Assembly (NCBI GenBank): GCA_046049675.1
Contig: JBJORA010000086.1
Location: 1-28,106, forward strand
Reading direction: 5' to 3'
Source of the DNA: CAIXQW01 sp046049675
Lineage (GTDB): Bacteria > Bacteroidota > Bacteroidia > Chitinophagales > Chitinophagaceae
Length of the DNA stretch: 28,106 nt
The notes under the pieces are model-generated. The model did not search any database, was not told the origin of the DNA, and saw nothing but the letters and a program-made list of their open reading frames with translations. The stretch's first letter is position 1. Each line of letters opens with the position of its first letter. Positions 8,314 to 17,098 of the stretch are shown in pieces. Position numbers and translations under genes: made by a program.

Positions 8314-9525
8314 CTACCGCAGCACCAACTTCTTTACCTCGCCCTTTACATGCAAGTAATACAAGCCGCGTGGTAATTGCTGCAACTTAATACTATATGT
8401 GGTGGCACTTAGTACTTGCTGCAATACAGTTTGCCCAAGTGCGTTGACGAGTGTACAAGTTTCTCCAATATAATTTTGCGGCACTTCTACAGTACAATTT
8501 GTAGTACATGGATTAGGATATACAAGCACCGCACTTTGTTGATGCGCTTGCACACTTTGGGGTGCAAAATAGACATGCATGGTATCGTAGCGCATGGTGC
8601 CGCATACCTCTATGCCTTGTATAAACCAAGTATTATTAGCTTCGGGTGTATACCAAAAGCCAGCAGCGGTATCTATTACTTGCATGGTACTGTCGTACCA
8701 AATACCATCGCTATAATCTAGTGGGGCCAAACCTACCCACACACTATCGCCTACAGCCACATAGGCATCCTGTAGCCAATCGTGTAGGTCTATAGGTATA
8801 AGCGACACATCGTCCACCATAATTGGTTGCGCAGGGTATGTCGGCGATACCCATGCAGGAGCAAAAATGAGCGCAGAATCTTCTAAAAAATTACCCATGG
8901 TAATATGTGTTTCTGTGCCATTGGCAATAAAAGAACCCTGTATTTTTACCCAGTTGGCCGTATCTGTAATTGGAAAGCTACATTGCACTTGCGCATTTAA
9001 GAAATAATCGCCCGTGCTATCTTTATGAATAGTAATTACAGTATCTAGCATGCCATTATCAAAGTACATCCCAAAGCCGTTAATATGCTCGTATATTGCC
9101 AAATCACCACTGGTAATATAAGCCGTAGCACAGTATTCTTTGCCAGCTACTAGTTGTTCATTTAAGGTGGCTTTAGGGAATGATTTACGGTAGGACGGGG
9201 GAGGGTTATATGGCACAGTGTTCCAAATAGTTAGTTCAATGGCATTTGCACCATGTTTTGGCCATTGCTTAAACCGATAGCTTATGGGGAGTTGCAGACT
9301 TAAGCTTTGGCGGTAAAGGCTTCGCAAGCCAAATTCGTTATACTCTACATTGCCGCCGAGATTGTGCCAATTTTGCAGGCAATTTTGCCCAGCCCATTGT
9401 TGCCAAATTGCAGTTGTATCTTCAAAACTGCCGTCTGGCACTAGGTTAACCTGCGCAGTTGCGGTAGTTGTTATTAGCAATAATAACGTGTTACTCCACC
9501 ATAAGTTTTTGCGTAATAACTTCAT
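8314..9525 (-). CDS. T9SS-secreted protein with type A sorting domain
   Basis: 403 residues from ATG 9525, which gives a clean signal peptide (MKLLRKNLWWSNTLLLLI, then TTTATAQ). The frame extends six codons further upstream, to 9543. The N-terminal part begins VNLVPDGSFED and ends IMVDDVSLIPI, the pattern of a galactose-binding-like or CBM-like jelly-roll module (about residues 25-250). The C-terminal ~75 residues are a type A T9SS sorting domain (VLVYPNPCTTNCTVEV, TCTLVNALGQTVLQQ, LPRGLYYLHVKGEVKKLVLR). It is expected to be exported and attached to the surface or released. No catalytic motif is visible. Its start lies inside the 3' end of the giant upstream gene (35-bp overlap), suggesting translational coupling. 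Confidence 0.9.
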   Translation of the reverse strand: MKLLRKNLWWSNTLLLLITTTATAQVNLVPDGSFEDTTAIWQQWAGQNCLQNWHNLGGNVEYNEFGLRSLYRQSLSLQLPISYRFKQWPKHGANAIELTIWNTVPYNPPPSYRKSFPKATLNEQLVAGKEYCATAYITSGDLAIYEHINGFGMYFDNGMLDTVITIHKDSTGDYFLNAQVQCSFPITDTANWVKIQGSFIANGTETHITMGNFLEDSALIFAPAWVSPTYPAQPIMVDDVSLIPIDLHDWLQDAYVAVGDSVWVGLAPLDYSDGIWYDSTMQVIDTAAGFWYTPEANNTWFIQGIEVCGTMRYDTMHVYFAPQSVQAHQQSAVLVYPNPCTTNCTVEVPQNYIGETCTLVNALGQTVLQQVLSATTYSIKLQQLPRGLYYLHVKGEVKKLVLR

Positions 9526-12500
9526 TACTGGCATTTGTGACATGTACTATATATAAACCCTGAGGTAAAGTTAGGTCAATATAAGTAATGTTCAGCATTG
9601 TGCGGCTATCTTTTCGTGCTACTATTCTGCCTTGTAAATCATATATTGCTACTTGTATATCTTGGTCTGCACTTGCATTGGTTGCAATATAGAAGCCCGC
9701 ATTTGTAGGATTAGGGTATACTTGTGCAGTAAATTTGCTATCAAGTTGCTGCGGCTTCATTTTGTACAAGCCGCTCGGGTCGCAGTCGTCAGTAAACGAA
9801 AAATACCCATCGCCTGTAGCAAGTTTTATTTTATTGTAGAGGGTACGTGCATCATATACACAAGCACCATCTGTATGTGGGCATTCGTTAGCAATGCGCA
9901 AAAGCTCTAGTAGTTCAGCCGCATTAAGCGTTATGTTTTGCCTAGCCTTAAGGTCTATATTATAGAAACTCTTTTGATTTGTTTCAATGGCATTAGCTGG
10001 TGTAAAGGCTGCAAGCTTTGTTAGCGCTGCACTATAGTTACCCTCGTTAATGTTTAACTCTATGTCGTACATTTTTCTGTAAGGGCTAGTTGTTGCATTG
10101 GCATTGGTATAAAATGTTTGTAACTGCGTACTTGCGTTGGCATAGTTTGGCTCTGCTTTTAGCCACTTGTATATATACATTTTGGCCATATAGTTTAACT
10201 CAAAATTCTTGTGCTGAAAAACTATAGCACCGCTTACGAGGCTACTCACATCCGAGCCATTAACTGTGTAAATGCCATTTGGTACTACTGGTAAAGCTGC
10301 GCAACCACTTAGAGCATTAGCACTTACATAAAAAATGCTTTGATTAGGATTAAAATCTCTGTATTCAGCGTCCTGCGTATTTGAGCTATTAAATGTAGGT
10401 TTCCACGGTGCATTGTTTAATACATATATTTTGCTAAATTTCGCAGGCGTATTAAAGGTATAGGTCTGATTTGCATTAGAGCCGCTAGGTGGTAGATAGT
10501 TAAACCTATTACCCATATTAGTAGACCCACTTGAAGGTTGCTTGCCGAGTACGGCACCATTATTTAAAAAGTAGCTATAGTAATGTGCATTATTCATATT
10601 ATTGTCTTGCACCCATTGCGTACTTGTAGAGCTTGCTGGCCCATTAAATTCAAAACCATACCAGCCTGTATTACTGGTATTGCAGGTAATAACTTGGTTT
10701 GTATTATTGTCGTGTCTAAAATTGCTCTGGCGCTTAGGTGTAGTGCTATTTACATTTGGCGTAAGACCATTTACAGTATTGCTTTTGGTATATACATTGG
10801 TACTATTGCTGAGCCATATACCATGCTGGGTGCCCACAATATTGCTATTAGGGTCGCTTACAAGTGTAATGGTATTGCTAAGTACATTGCAAGCCATTTT
10901 TGTCCAATTGTAGTTGTATATATTTATAGCTCTAAACGCGTTCTTTACATCGTTGCCCTCTATATTAATACTTGGCGCTGCAATAGGCGATTGATAGTTG
11001 GGCGTGGTGCTATTGCCAAATGAACTTACTATACCATTGCTGCAGTAGGTGGTGGTAAGGGTATTGCCTGTAGGCTTATCCCAAATGGCATTGGCCTTAA
11101 TATCTATCTTGCAAGTAAAGTTACTGCCGCCTGCGCCACTATGTACTACCACACCAGTGTGGTGGTTGTAAATACTGTTTTGATAAATACTAGCGCGAGC
11201 AATATATGTACTTGGTATGTAAATAGCTACTTTACCCACAGTGGCAGATGTGGTTGGTGGCCATGCGGTAAGGTTATAGTTCATTATACTACCAGTGCAG
11301 CGGATGTCGCAACCCTCTACATCGTTCCAAGTGTACTCTTGCAGCCAAATAGGATATCTACAATCAAAAATGCGGTTGAGGTTGCCGTTAAGCAAGCGTG
11401 TACTATAATTTGGCAATTGCCCTGCACCATTGGCAGTATTACCAGTTTTTACGGCATATACTGCGCCAAAGCAATTTTGGAAAACACCGAAGCCAATTCT
11501 TATGTTAGAATTTTCTATGTCTATGGCTCTAAAACCGTTGTCAAATAAATTCATAAAATTGATATCTGTAGGTAACAGAGCAAATTCTCTAATTGTAGGT
11601 GTAGCTATAGTGCCACTTGTATTGCCTACACGCGTTAGGCGTATGAAATTGTCGGGTTGACTATAACCGTTTGCTACGCCAGTAAGTGGCGCTATAGCAT
11701 AGTTTTGCAAGTTATATGGCGACTGCAAATTGTTACTTACTGATGTTGTAGACATCAGCTGATTTACTGTAGGCCAGTTAGGCAATGTGCAACCAGTAGT
11801 TGGTATCGCTCGTGAAGTAAATACACATTTGCTAATGGCAAAAGGGTAGGTGGCAATATTGGGGCTATAATTGGCCACAATTATAGATTGCTTGTTTTTA
11901 TTAAACACCGTATTAGAAATGTCTAAGATTAAACCTGAGGTTATGCTAGATGGCAGCACGTTTACAGCTTTCTCTGCATCCTCTATCATAGTATTACAAC
12001 GCGTAACAAGCCTAGCGCCAGGTTGTAGTTCTATACCAACCCAATAGTTGGAGCAGCCGTGTAGTCTACTGCTATCAATTGTTAAAGTAACTCCAGAGGC
12101 AATAGTTATCTTGGCACTAGTGCTTAGCATGCTAATGTCTATGCCCTTCCAAGCGACAGAACTTGTGATAGTAACGGGGCCAGACAGTTTATAGCTACTG
12201 CCGGGTTGTGTTACAAAGTTAGTTGGCAGTGCTGTAAGCATGCTTTGCATGGCACAAGCATCTTGATGAAAAATACTTACCGTGGCACTAGCGCTACAAT
12301 TATTACTGGTGTTTGTTGCAGTTACAGTAAAAATACCAGCGCTTGTTATGTTATTAAATACTGGCGAAGTTTGTGTAGGGCCAGGGTCAAGGTTGTACTG
12401 CATATTTTGCGTATAAATGCTACTTGCTGTAATGGTACCACTGCTGGTGCCTGTTATACAAGCTGGCGCTGCCGTTACAGTAAGAAACACGGGATTGCCA

Positions 12501-15421
12501 GCGTCAATGGTAGCGCTATTGCTACAGTTATTACTATTGGTAACCGTTAGCGTGTAAACTCCATTGTTAGAAATATTAATAGGGTTTGTTGTACCCACAG
12601 TAAGGTTGCCAGTTTGCCACAGCAAAGTATTGCCTGGCTGTATTGGGCTGGCACTAAGCTGGGTGGCTTGCCCGCCACTGTTGCATGCGCTTGCTACAAT
12701 TGTAAAAGGATTTACTACGCCACTTACTAATATATTAGCACTGGCAGTTTGTGGGCAGCCAAGTATGTCTACATAGTTTACGGTAATAATGTGGTTGCCA
12801 TTACCAGCAAGCGAAGGGTTAAATTGCCATTGTGCACCCACTTGGGTTACAGAATTATTTGGGCCAGAGAAAGTAACAACACCAGTAGGTTGGTAACTTA
12901 AGTATTGGGCTAAATTAGTGACCAGCGTGCAAGTTGCTGTAGTTGGTGGCGTAAACGTTAGCGGTGTGCCTGCTACCAACTCAATGTCGTCGATTAGTAT
13001 TTGCGACACTTGGTAATTGCCGTTTGGTACAATTGCAGTGCTATTGGCTATAATAATATTATTAACTGGCTGTGGGCTACCTGTGTACTGAAAATTGATG
13101 GTATAGGTATGCCAATTATTGGGTTGGCTGGCAGAGTTTACGGGTATGTTTATTGCATTAAGCTTTGTAGTATTTATGGGAAGTACACCTGGGTTGCTCA
13201 TATTAAAAACACTACCTGGGCCTACTATTGGCGCCAAGGTGCCTACAGAGCCTGCAACAGAAAGGGTACATGGTACAGCAGCGCTAGAGTTATTGAGGGT
13301 AGCACATTGTGCGTCCAAGCTTGTAGCTAGGGCTTTAAACTTTAGGGTATACCAGCCGTTTGGCATAAGTTGTGTACTTAATAGTTGCTGCGTAGCGCAT
13401 TGTGTAATATTAGCATTGCCACTACCATTGGTTTCGGCCATTAAAAGTATGCAGCGTGTGTTATTGGCATTGTGTGTGCTAATGCCCGGCTGCGCGCAGT
13501 GCATACCCCAAGTAGGGCTACCATTAGTAGGTAGAATAAAAGTGGGGCTTGGCGCGCCTGTACAAAGTTTAGACATATAGCCTGGCCAAGTAAGGTAGTT
13601 TGTCCAGCAGCGTTGTACATCGTAGTCTGTAAAACCCAATACTTGTACAGGATACCATGGCCAGCTACATTCGCAACCACCTGGCGTATAATCTTCAAAA
13701 TTGCCATTGTACAGCAAGTTGCCACAAGGGGTAGCTGGGCATACTGTATTAATACGTACATAGATATAGGTAATATTGCCGCGGTAGGTAGTACCATTTG
13801 AAACGTGCAGCGGGGTATATCGTATAAGTGCCACGCCACCTGCATTGCCAGCAGCGGTAAACACAATATCAGTGCCGCTGATTACAGCAGTACTACCAGT
13901 GGAGTTAATCACCTCTACGCATTCAATGCCATTTTGCAAGGGCACTACATTTACATTATAATCGTTTTGCACAACGGTTTGTATTGGTATGTTTACCGTG
14001 CCCCCGGGCGCACAACTCCACGTAAAGCCACCATTGTTTATGCCATCGCAATAACCCACCACGCGTATTTTGCCATCGCAAGCGGTTGCAGTATAGGTAT
14101 AGGTGTTGTTTGCAGCTAAAGAGCCAAAGGTTGTAGCTACGTTATAGCCAATATCGCATAATGCAGAGCGTTCGTGCTCTTGTGGTACGCGTTTGCCAAT
14201 ATTATTGAGGGTGGCATTGCTCATTACATAAAACTTGTCTTCGCATGCAGCACCGCAGCTCCCTCCTGTTATGGGGCACTCGTCTTCAAAGTGGCTAAAG
14301 CTACTGGCACCATCGAAGCAGGTAGGGTTAAATACTGGTATATTTGGCACAGCCGCACTATTGTAATTAATGGTATTGGTACAAGAAATAGAGTTGTTTT
14401 GCGCACCTACTGGTGGGCATGCAGCAGTGCCGCAACCGTTGCAAAAATAACTTAGCGGCACAGCGGGGTTTACAGTATACTGATATAAACTGTTGCAGGC
14501 GCCTGGTTGTTGCCTAATAATTGGTGCATTAGGTGGTGTTGCTGTTGCAGACAATTTTAGTTGTTTATCGTAGCGCGAAAAATAATTATACAGTGCACCA
14601 AACTTAGATTCTGCCTGATTAGTATTTGTATTTACGGTAATATAAGAACCAAATCCCAAGCTATGCATTATTTCGTGCAGCAACACAGTATACAAATCGT
14701 ATTGGCCAGAGCTAGAGCCGGGAGCATTGGCAACAGACAAGTTCCACAAAATATTGGGGTTGCTAAAGTTAATTGCTACAAGGCCATGGAAATAACCAGC
14801 TCCAGATACTGTTTGTGGTGCGCTAGATACCAAAGGGCTAGCGATATTCGTATAAGCATCTTTGCCTCCATTAATGGTTAGCCATATTGTATTGTCTGTG
14901 ATGCCTCCATTAGATCCTCCATCTACAGGTAAATAGTTGAAATTTACAGCACCTCCAAGCGCATCGCTGGTTTGCGGATTTGCAATGCCAAAATCTACAA
15001 TATCGCGCACCCAAATTTGCACATTATCCGTAGCACCTGTAGGCCGTATCAAAAAAGCACTTATGTCCTTAAATACTTGGCAAATTACAGCTTCGGCATT
15101 AGCTTGGTCTGCAACAGACAAGCTACCGCCCCAACCTTGTTCAAACCATAGCGTAAAATAACCACTATTGGCACAAGTGCTTAGGGTAGATAATTTAGCA
15201 CTTGGGTTACCTACGCTAGTGCCGCCTGCGTTGGGCGTTTTGAGTTGGGATATATGCCACTTTTTTCCATTGTTGTCGTACAAGGTATCAAACTTGCCGC
15301 CAATGGTATAGCCTTTGCCACTACCGGGTGTGATGGGTTGGCCATAACTTGGTGTACTTGCAAGTATTAATGCAACTATAGAGAGTGTTGCAACGATTAG
15401 GTTTGTGCATGCTGCTTTCAT
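9491..15421 (-). CDS. Giant T9SS-secreted protein with HExxH metalloprotease-like domain and beta-helix region
   Basis: 1976 residues from ATG 15421, giving the signal peptide MKAACTNLIVATLSIVALIL...YGQ; the open frame starts 24 codons earlier, but the promoter box lies inside that extension. The N-terminal domain contains LLHEIMHSLGFGS (HEIMH at 249-253), then SFSHFEDECP, FYVMSN and LCDIGYNV, the order seen in secreted zinc proteases of the HExxHxxGF type. The middle has a jelly-roll module (LLYNGNFED ... ILIDDIELVAG, about 567-815), Ig-like repeats (about 820-1050) and a long Asn/Thr-rich stretch resembling a right-handed beta-helix (about 1090-1600). Near the end is NECPHTDGACVYDARTLYNKI, a phrase common in Bacteroidota cargo, followed by a type A sorting domain (QVYPNPTNAGFYI ... 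LPQGLYIVHVTNA). Substrate unknown; activity is inferred from the motif only. Confidence 0.93.
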   Translation of the reverse strand: MKAACTNLIVATLSIVALILASTPSYGQPITPGSGKGYTIGGKFDTLYDNNGKKWHISQLKTPNAGGTSVGNPSAKLSTLSTCANSGYFTLWFEQGWGGSLSVADQANAEAVICQVFKDISAFLIRPTGATDNVQIWVRDIVDFGIANPQTSDALGGAVNFNYLPVDGGSNGGITDNTIWLTINGGKDAYTNIASPLVSSAPQTVSGAGYFHGLVAINFSNPNILWNLSVANAPGSSSGQYDLYTVLLHEIMHSLGFGSYITVNTNTNQAESKFGALYNYFSRYDKQLKLSATATPPNAPIIRQQPGACNSLYQYTVNPAVPLSYFCNGCGTAACPPVGAQNNSISCTNTINYNSAAVPNIPVFNPTCFDGASSFSHFEDECPITGGSCGAACEDKFYVMSNATLNNIGKRVPQEHERSALCDIGYNVATTFGSLAANNTYTYTATACDGKIRVVGYCDGINNGGFTWSCAPGGTVNIPIQTVVQNDYNVNVVPLQNGIECVEVINSTGSTAVISGTDIVFTAAGNAGGVALIRYTPLHVSNGTTYRGNITYIYVRINTVCPATPCGNLLYNGNFEDYTPGGCECSWPWYPVQVLGFTDYDVQRCWTNYLTWPGYMSKLCTGAPSPTFILPTNGSPTWGMHCAQPGISTHNANNTRCILLMAETNGSGNANITQCATQQLLSTQLMPNGWYTLKFKALATSLDAQCATLNNSSAAVPCTLSVAGSVGTLAPIVGPGSVFNMSNPGVLPINTTKLNAINIPVNSASQPNNWHTYTINFQYTGSPQPVNNIIIANSTAIVPNGNYQVSQILIDDIELVAGTPLTFTPPTTATCTLVTNLAQYLSYQPTGVVTFSGPNNSVTQVGAQWQFNPSLAGNGNHIITVNYVDILGCPQTASANILVSGVVNPFTIVASACNSGGQATQLSASPIQPGNTLLWQTGNLTVGTTNPINISNNGVYTLTVTNSNNCSNSATIDAGNPVFLTVTAAPACITGTSSGTITASSIYTQNMQYNLDPGPTQTSPVFNNITSAGIFTVTATNTSNNCSASATVSIFHQDACAMQSMLTALPTNFVTQPGSSYKLSGPVTITSSVAWKGIDISMLSTSAKITIASGVTLTIDSSRLHGCSNYWVGIELQPGARLVTRCNTMIEDAEKAVNVLPSSITSGLILDISNTVFNKNKQSIIVANYSPNIATYPFAISKCVFTSRAIPTTGCTLPNWPTVNQLMSTTSVSNNLQSPYNLQNYAIAPLTGVANGYSQPDNFIRLTRVGNTSGTIATPTIREFALLPTDINFMNLFDNGFRAIDIENSNIRIGFGVFQNCFGAVYAVKTGNTANGAGQLPNYSTRLLNGNLNRIFDCRYPIWLQEYTWNDVEGCDIRCTGSIMNYNLTAWPPTTSATVGKVAIYIPSTYIARASIYQNSIYNHHTGVVVHSGAGGSNFTCKIDIKANAIWDKPTGNTLTTTYCSNGIVSSFGNSTTPNYQSPIAAPSINIEGNDVKNAFRAINIYNYNWTKMACNVLSNTITLVSDPNSNIVGTQHGIWLSNSTNVYTKSNTVNGLTPNVNSTTPKRQSNFRHDNNTNQVITCNTSNTGWYGFEFNGPASSTSTQWVQDNNMNNAHYYSYFLNNGAVLGKQPSSGSTNMGNRFNYLPPSGSNANQTYTFNTPAKFSKIYVLNNAPWKPTFNSSNTQDAEYRDFNPNQSIFYVSANALSGCAALPVVPNGIYTVNGSDVSSLVSGAIVFQHKNFELNYMAKMYIYKWLKAEPNYANASTQLQTFYTNANATTSPYRKMYDIELNINEGNYSAALTKLAAFTPANAIETNQKSFYNIDLKARQNITLNAAELLELLRIANECPHTDGACVYDARTLYNKIKLATGDGYFSFTDDCDPSGLYKMKPQQLDSKFTAQVYPNPTNAGFYIATNASADQDIQVAIYDLQGRIVARKDSRTMLNITYIDLTLPQGLYIVHVTNASNEVITQKLMVE

Positions 15422-15445
15422 TACAGTAGGTTGAATTGTGAAACT

Positions 15446-15453
15446 CAAAGCTA
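15446..15453 (-). promoter_or_regulatory. Putative -7 box for the giant T9SS gene
   Basis: Minus strand TAGCTTTG matches TAnnTTTG, 24 bases before ATG 15421. A TTTG further upstream is about 25 bases away, longer than the usual 19, so the -33 element is doubtful. Confidence 0.4.
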
Positions 15454-15571
15454 GTGTATAGAGTACGCTCGTGTAGCGCAAAGTGTTGTGCAAGATATTT
15501 TTTACAAAATGGGTTTATTCTTGACGAGCATATTTTATGCTTATCAACATTTTTTATATAGCTTTACAGTT

Positions 15572-15934
15572 ATGAAGAATGATCACACAATGTTTGGCCA
15601 AAAGGTAAAGCGAGCGCGCTTAGATGCCCAACTTAGCCAAGAAGGGCTTGCCAAGTCGATTGGTGTGCACCAGTCTCATATTAGCAATATAGAGTCTGGC
15701 CATAGCACCCCTACTATTGACGAACTGCTTGAAATAGCTAAGGTAACCAAGGTGCCATATGAACAATTAGTGACTAGCTCATTTTCTGAAATACATAATA
15801 ATACAACGCACGGCAACAATATTATTAATACCTACGGCGGTACATTCAGTTTTTCATATACCATGCAATTGCCTAATGACCCTGATATAATTGCAGAAAT
15901 GCTAAAACTTGCCAACAAGGCTAAGACTCAGTAG
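15572..15934 (+). CDS. XRE-family helix-turn-helix regulator
   Basis: 120 residues from ATG 15572; the frame is open from 15488, but the extra 28 residues are hydrophobic and not typical of the family. The HTH_3 domain spans about residues 9-66 (FGQKVKRARLDAQLSQEGLAKSIGV, HQSHISNIESGHSTPTIDEL), a Cro/CI-like DNA-binding fold. The C-terminal ~50 residues (from SSFSEIHNN) form a short tail with no recognised domain, possibly for dimerisation. It is transcribed divergently from the giant T9SS gene, with about 150 bp between the two starts, so it could regulate that gene or itself; this is inference. No toxin or phage gene is adjacent. Confidence 0.88.
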   Translation: MKNDHTMFGQKVKRARLDAQLSQEGLAKSIGVHQSHISNIESGHSTPTIDELLEIAKVTKVPYEQLVTSSFSEIHNNTTHGNNIINTYGGTFSFSYTMQLPNDPDIIAEMLKLANKAKTQ

Positions 15935-16102
15935 CACTGCAGTGCGGTACTATAGGCGCAAAATAAAATCTTGTAATTAATTAGCGCAAGCAACTCCATT
16001 CCCTAATTTTCGTACACCCTTTTCAGCACTCGTTGCTAAATAGTCCTCCTGTCTAGTGTGCATTTGAAATTTCTGTAGCAATGTACGCTGTGTTTGCTAT
16101 GG

Positions 16103-16154
16103 TATGCACGGTGTAGCATATTCTTATTAGGGTAGACCTATGCAGTAGATAGGT
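16103..16154. repeat. Two short hairpins upstream of the palindrome array
   Basis: TATGC / GCATA with an 8-base loop (16103-16120) and ACCTAT / ATAGGT with a 7-base loop (16136-16154). The second ends one base before the first 21-bp palindrome. Each is short and could arise by chance; their clustering is what draws attention. Confidence 0.4.
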
Positions 16155-16155
16155 A

Positions 16156-16262
16156 CACCTGCTAAGGTTGCAGGTGCACCCATGTATTTAGTAAGCTTCA
16201 CCTGTCAAGTTAGCAGGTGCAGTTGTATATAGCAATATGTACACCTGCCAACTTATCAGGTG
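16156..16262. repeat. Array of three 21-bp palindromes with exact 43-bp spacing
   Basis: Units at 16156-16176, 16199-16219 and 16242-16262, each CACCTG-N9-CAGGTG followed by CA. Units 1 and 3 share an orientation and unit 2 is inverted, giving the consensus CACCTGCYAACTTRWCAGG (then TG). The two spacers inside the array and the 22 bases after unit 3 are partly similar: all begin with CA, and the first and third carry TAGTAAG at the same offset. A degenerate fourth unit lies at 16284-16304. They could be regulator-binding sites, a structured RNA or a decayed tandem repeat. Confidence 0.85.
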
Positions 16263-16307
16263 CAGCTTTGCTTGTAGTAAGTAAGGCTGCCAATTGTTGA
16301 GGCCATG

Positions 16308-16346
16308 CCTATAAGGTTATAGGGTACACCCTACTACACCTTATGG
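16308..16346. repeat. Composite stem-loop
   Basis: Outer stem CC-(T)-ATAAGGT (16308-16317) pairs with ACCTTAT-GG (16338-16346), and inside it AGGG/CCCT (16321-16324 / 16329-16332) closes a TACA loop. An alternative perfect dyad, CCTATAA-GG-TTATAGG, occupies 16308-16323. No U-tract follows on either strand, so it does not look like a terminator. Confidence 0.6.
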
Positions 16347-16473
16347 TCAAGGAGATTACTTAGATTAAATTTTGCTTTTACTACTGGTTGCATTGTGCAA
16401 ATAGCTGCTGTGGCACTAGGCATACTGCCATGTGGTACTTTGTTTTACTGGCAGCAGTAGCGCGCACAAAAAA

Positions 16474-16501
16474 GCCTCGCTAGTATTACTACTAGCGAGG
16501 C
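16474..16501 (-). terminator. Strong terminator of the 166-residue hypothetical gene
   Basis: Perfect 11-bp stem GCCTCGCTAGT / ACTAGCGAGGC with a 6-base loop. On the minus strand it is followed by TTTTTTGTG, a classic intrinsic terminator, 26 bases beyond the stop at 16528. Confidence 0.9.
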
Positions 16502-16527
16502 TACTCGCTGCCTACTTTTTTTTTAAC

Positions 16528-17028
16528 TTATTGCGAATTTCCGCCAGTGCCGCCTGTATTATCTGCTGCTGATAAGCGGCTGCCAAAACGCTTATTGTAA
16601 TCGTCAACTTCTTGCATTGCCGAATCTAGGGAGGCATCATTGGATCTGCTAATTTGCATGTTTTGTACGTAACGGTCGGTTAGCGTCATGCTGTCGGCGG
16701 CAGCACCTAGTTGCGTTTCTTGTATAATCTCCAAGGCTTGCACTAGCTGCAAACGTACACCTTCTAAATTGTTGTAGTAATCTAACAATCCATTAAGTTC
16801 ACTTGGTGTGTCGCTGCGTCCTAGCGCATTTGGGTTTTGCGTTGCAATACGCGCTACCATGCGCACGTAACCTTCTCTGTCGGCAGCAAAAGTACGCAAG
16901 CCGATTTTCTCATCCGGATTCAAGTTAATCTTAAACGCATTAAATGCTGGATTCATGGCGCTACTAATAGCGGCACCAATGGCATCTGTTACTGATTTTG
17001 CAGCTATGCTGCTTACAAACTTTCTCAT
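16528..17028 (-). CDS. Hypothetical protein, family not recognised
   Basis: 166 residues from ATG 17028. I do not recognise a family. The sequence opens MRKFVSSIAAKSVTDAIGAAISSAMN, an Ala/Ser-rich amphipathic stretch rather than a clear signal peptide. It then continues with mostly helical, charged sequence (NPDEKIGLRTFAADREGYVRM, ELNGLLDYYNNLEGVRLQL) and ends in a Gly/Thr/Asn-rich tail. There is no Cys or His cluster and no membrane segment in the body. Normal-looking codon use and the strong terminator after the stop support a real, singly transcribed gene. Upstream lie an A-rich tract and an imperfect dyad. It is convergent with the XRE gene, with the palindrome array in between. Confidence 0.75.
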   Translation of the reverse strand: MRKFVSSIAAKSVTDAIGAAISSAMNPAFNAFKINLNPDEKIGLRTFAADREGYVRMVARIATQNPNALGRSDTPSELNGLLDYYNNLEGVRLQLVQALEIIQETQLGAAADSMTLTDRYVQNMQISRSNDASLDSAMQEVDDYNKRFGSRLSAADNTGGTGGNSQ

Positions 17029-17046
17029 ACTTTATTTTTTTTTATG

Positions 17047-17098
17047 TTAACCCAAATTTCGTGATAGCAAGCTTTAAGTAAACCGCAATTTGAGTTAA
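17047..17098. repeat. Imperfect inverted repeat upstream of hypothetical gene
   Basis: TTAACCCAAATT (17047-17058) and AATTTGAGTTAA (17087-17098) pair at 11 of 12 positions around a 28-base centre. It starts 19 bases upstream of the gene's ATG and could be an operator or a leader structure. Confidence 0.5.

Larger units (their letters stand above)
15935..16527. other. Non-coding interval rich in palindromes
   Basis: 593 bases with no credible gene. From about 16100 to 16346 the stretch is packed with inverted repeats, listed separately. The 43-bp period is not a multiple of three and stop codons occur in all frames, so coding is unlikely. The left part (15935-16090) shows nothing I recognise. 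The right end carries the terminator of the minus-strand gene. Confidence 0.8.

Noticed and set aside
10583..11023. Open frame antisense to the giant T9SS gene
   Set aside because: It lies wholly inside a well-supported coding region; the repetitive, AT-rich composition leaves the opposite strand open by chance.
16156..16262. CRISPR array
   Set aside because: Only three units, the repeat centre varies, the middle unit is inverted, the spacers resemble each other, and no cas genes are in the window.
15572..17028. Toxin-antitoxin pair of XRE regulator and 166-residue protein
   Set aside because: The genes are convergent and nearly 600 bp apart, and the second protein shows no toxin-family motif.
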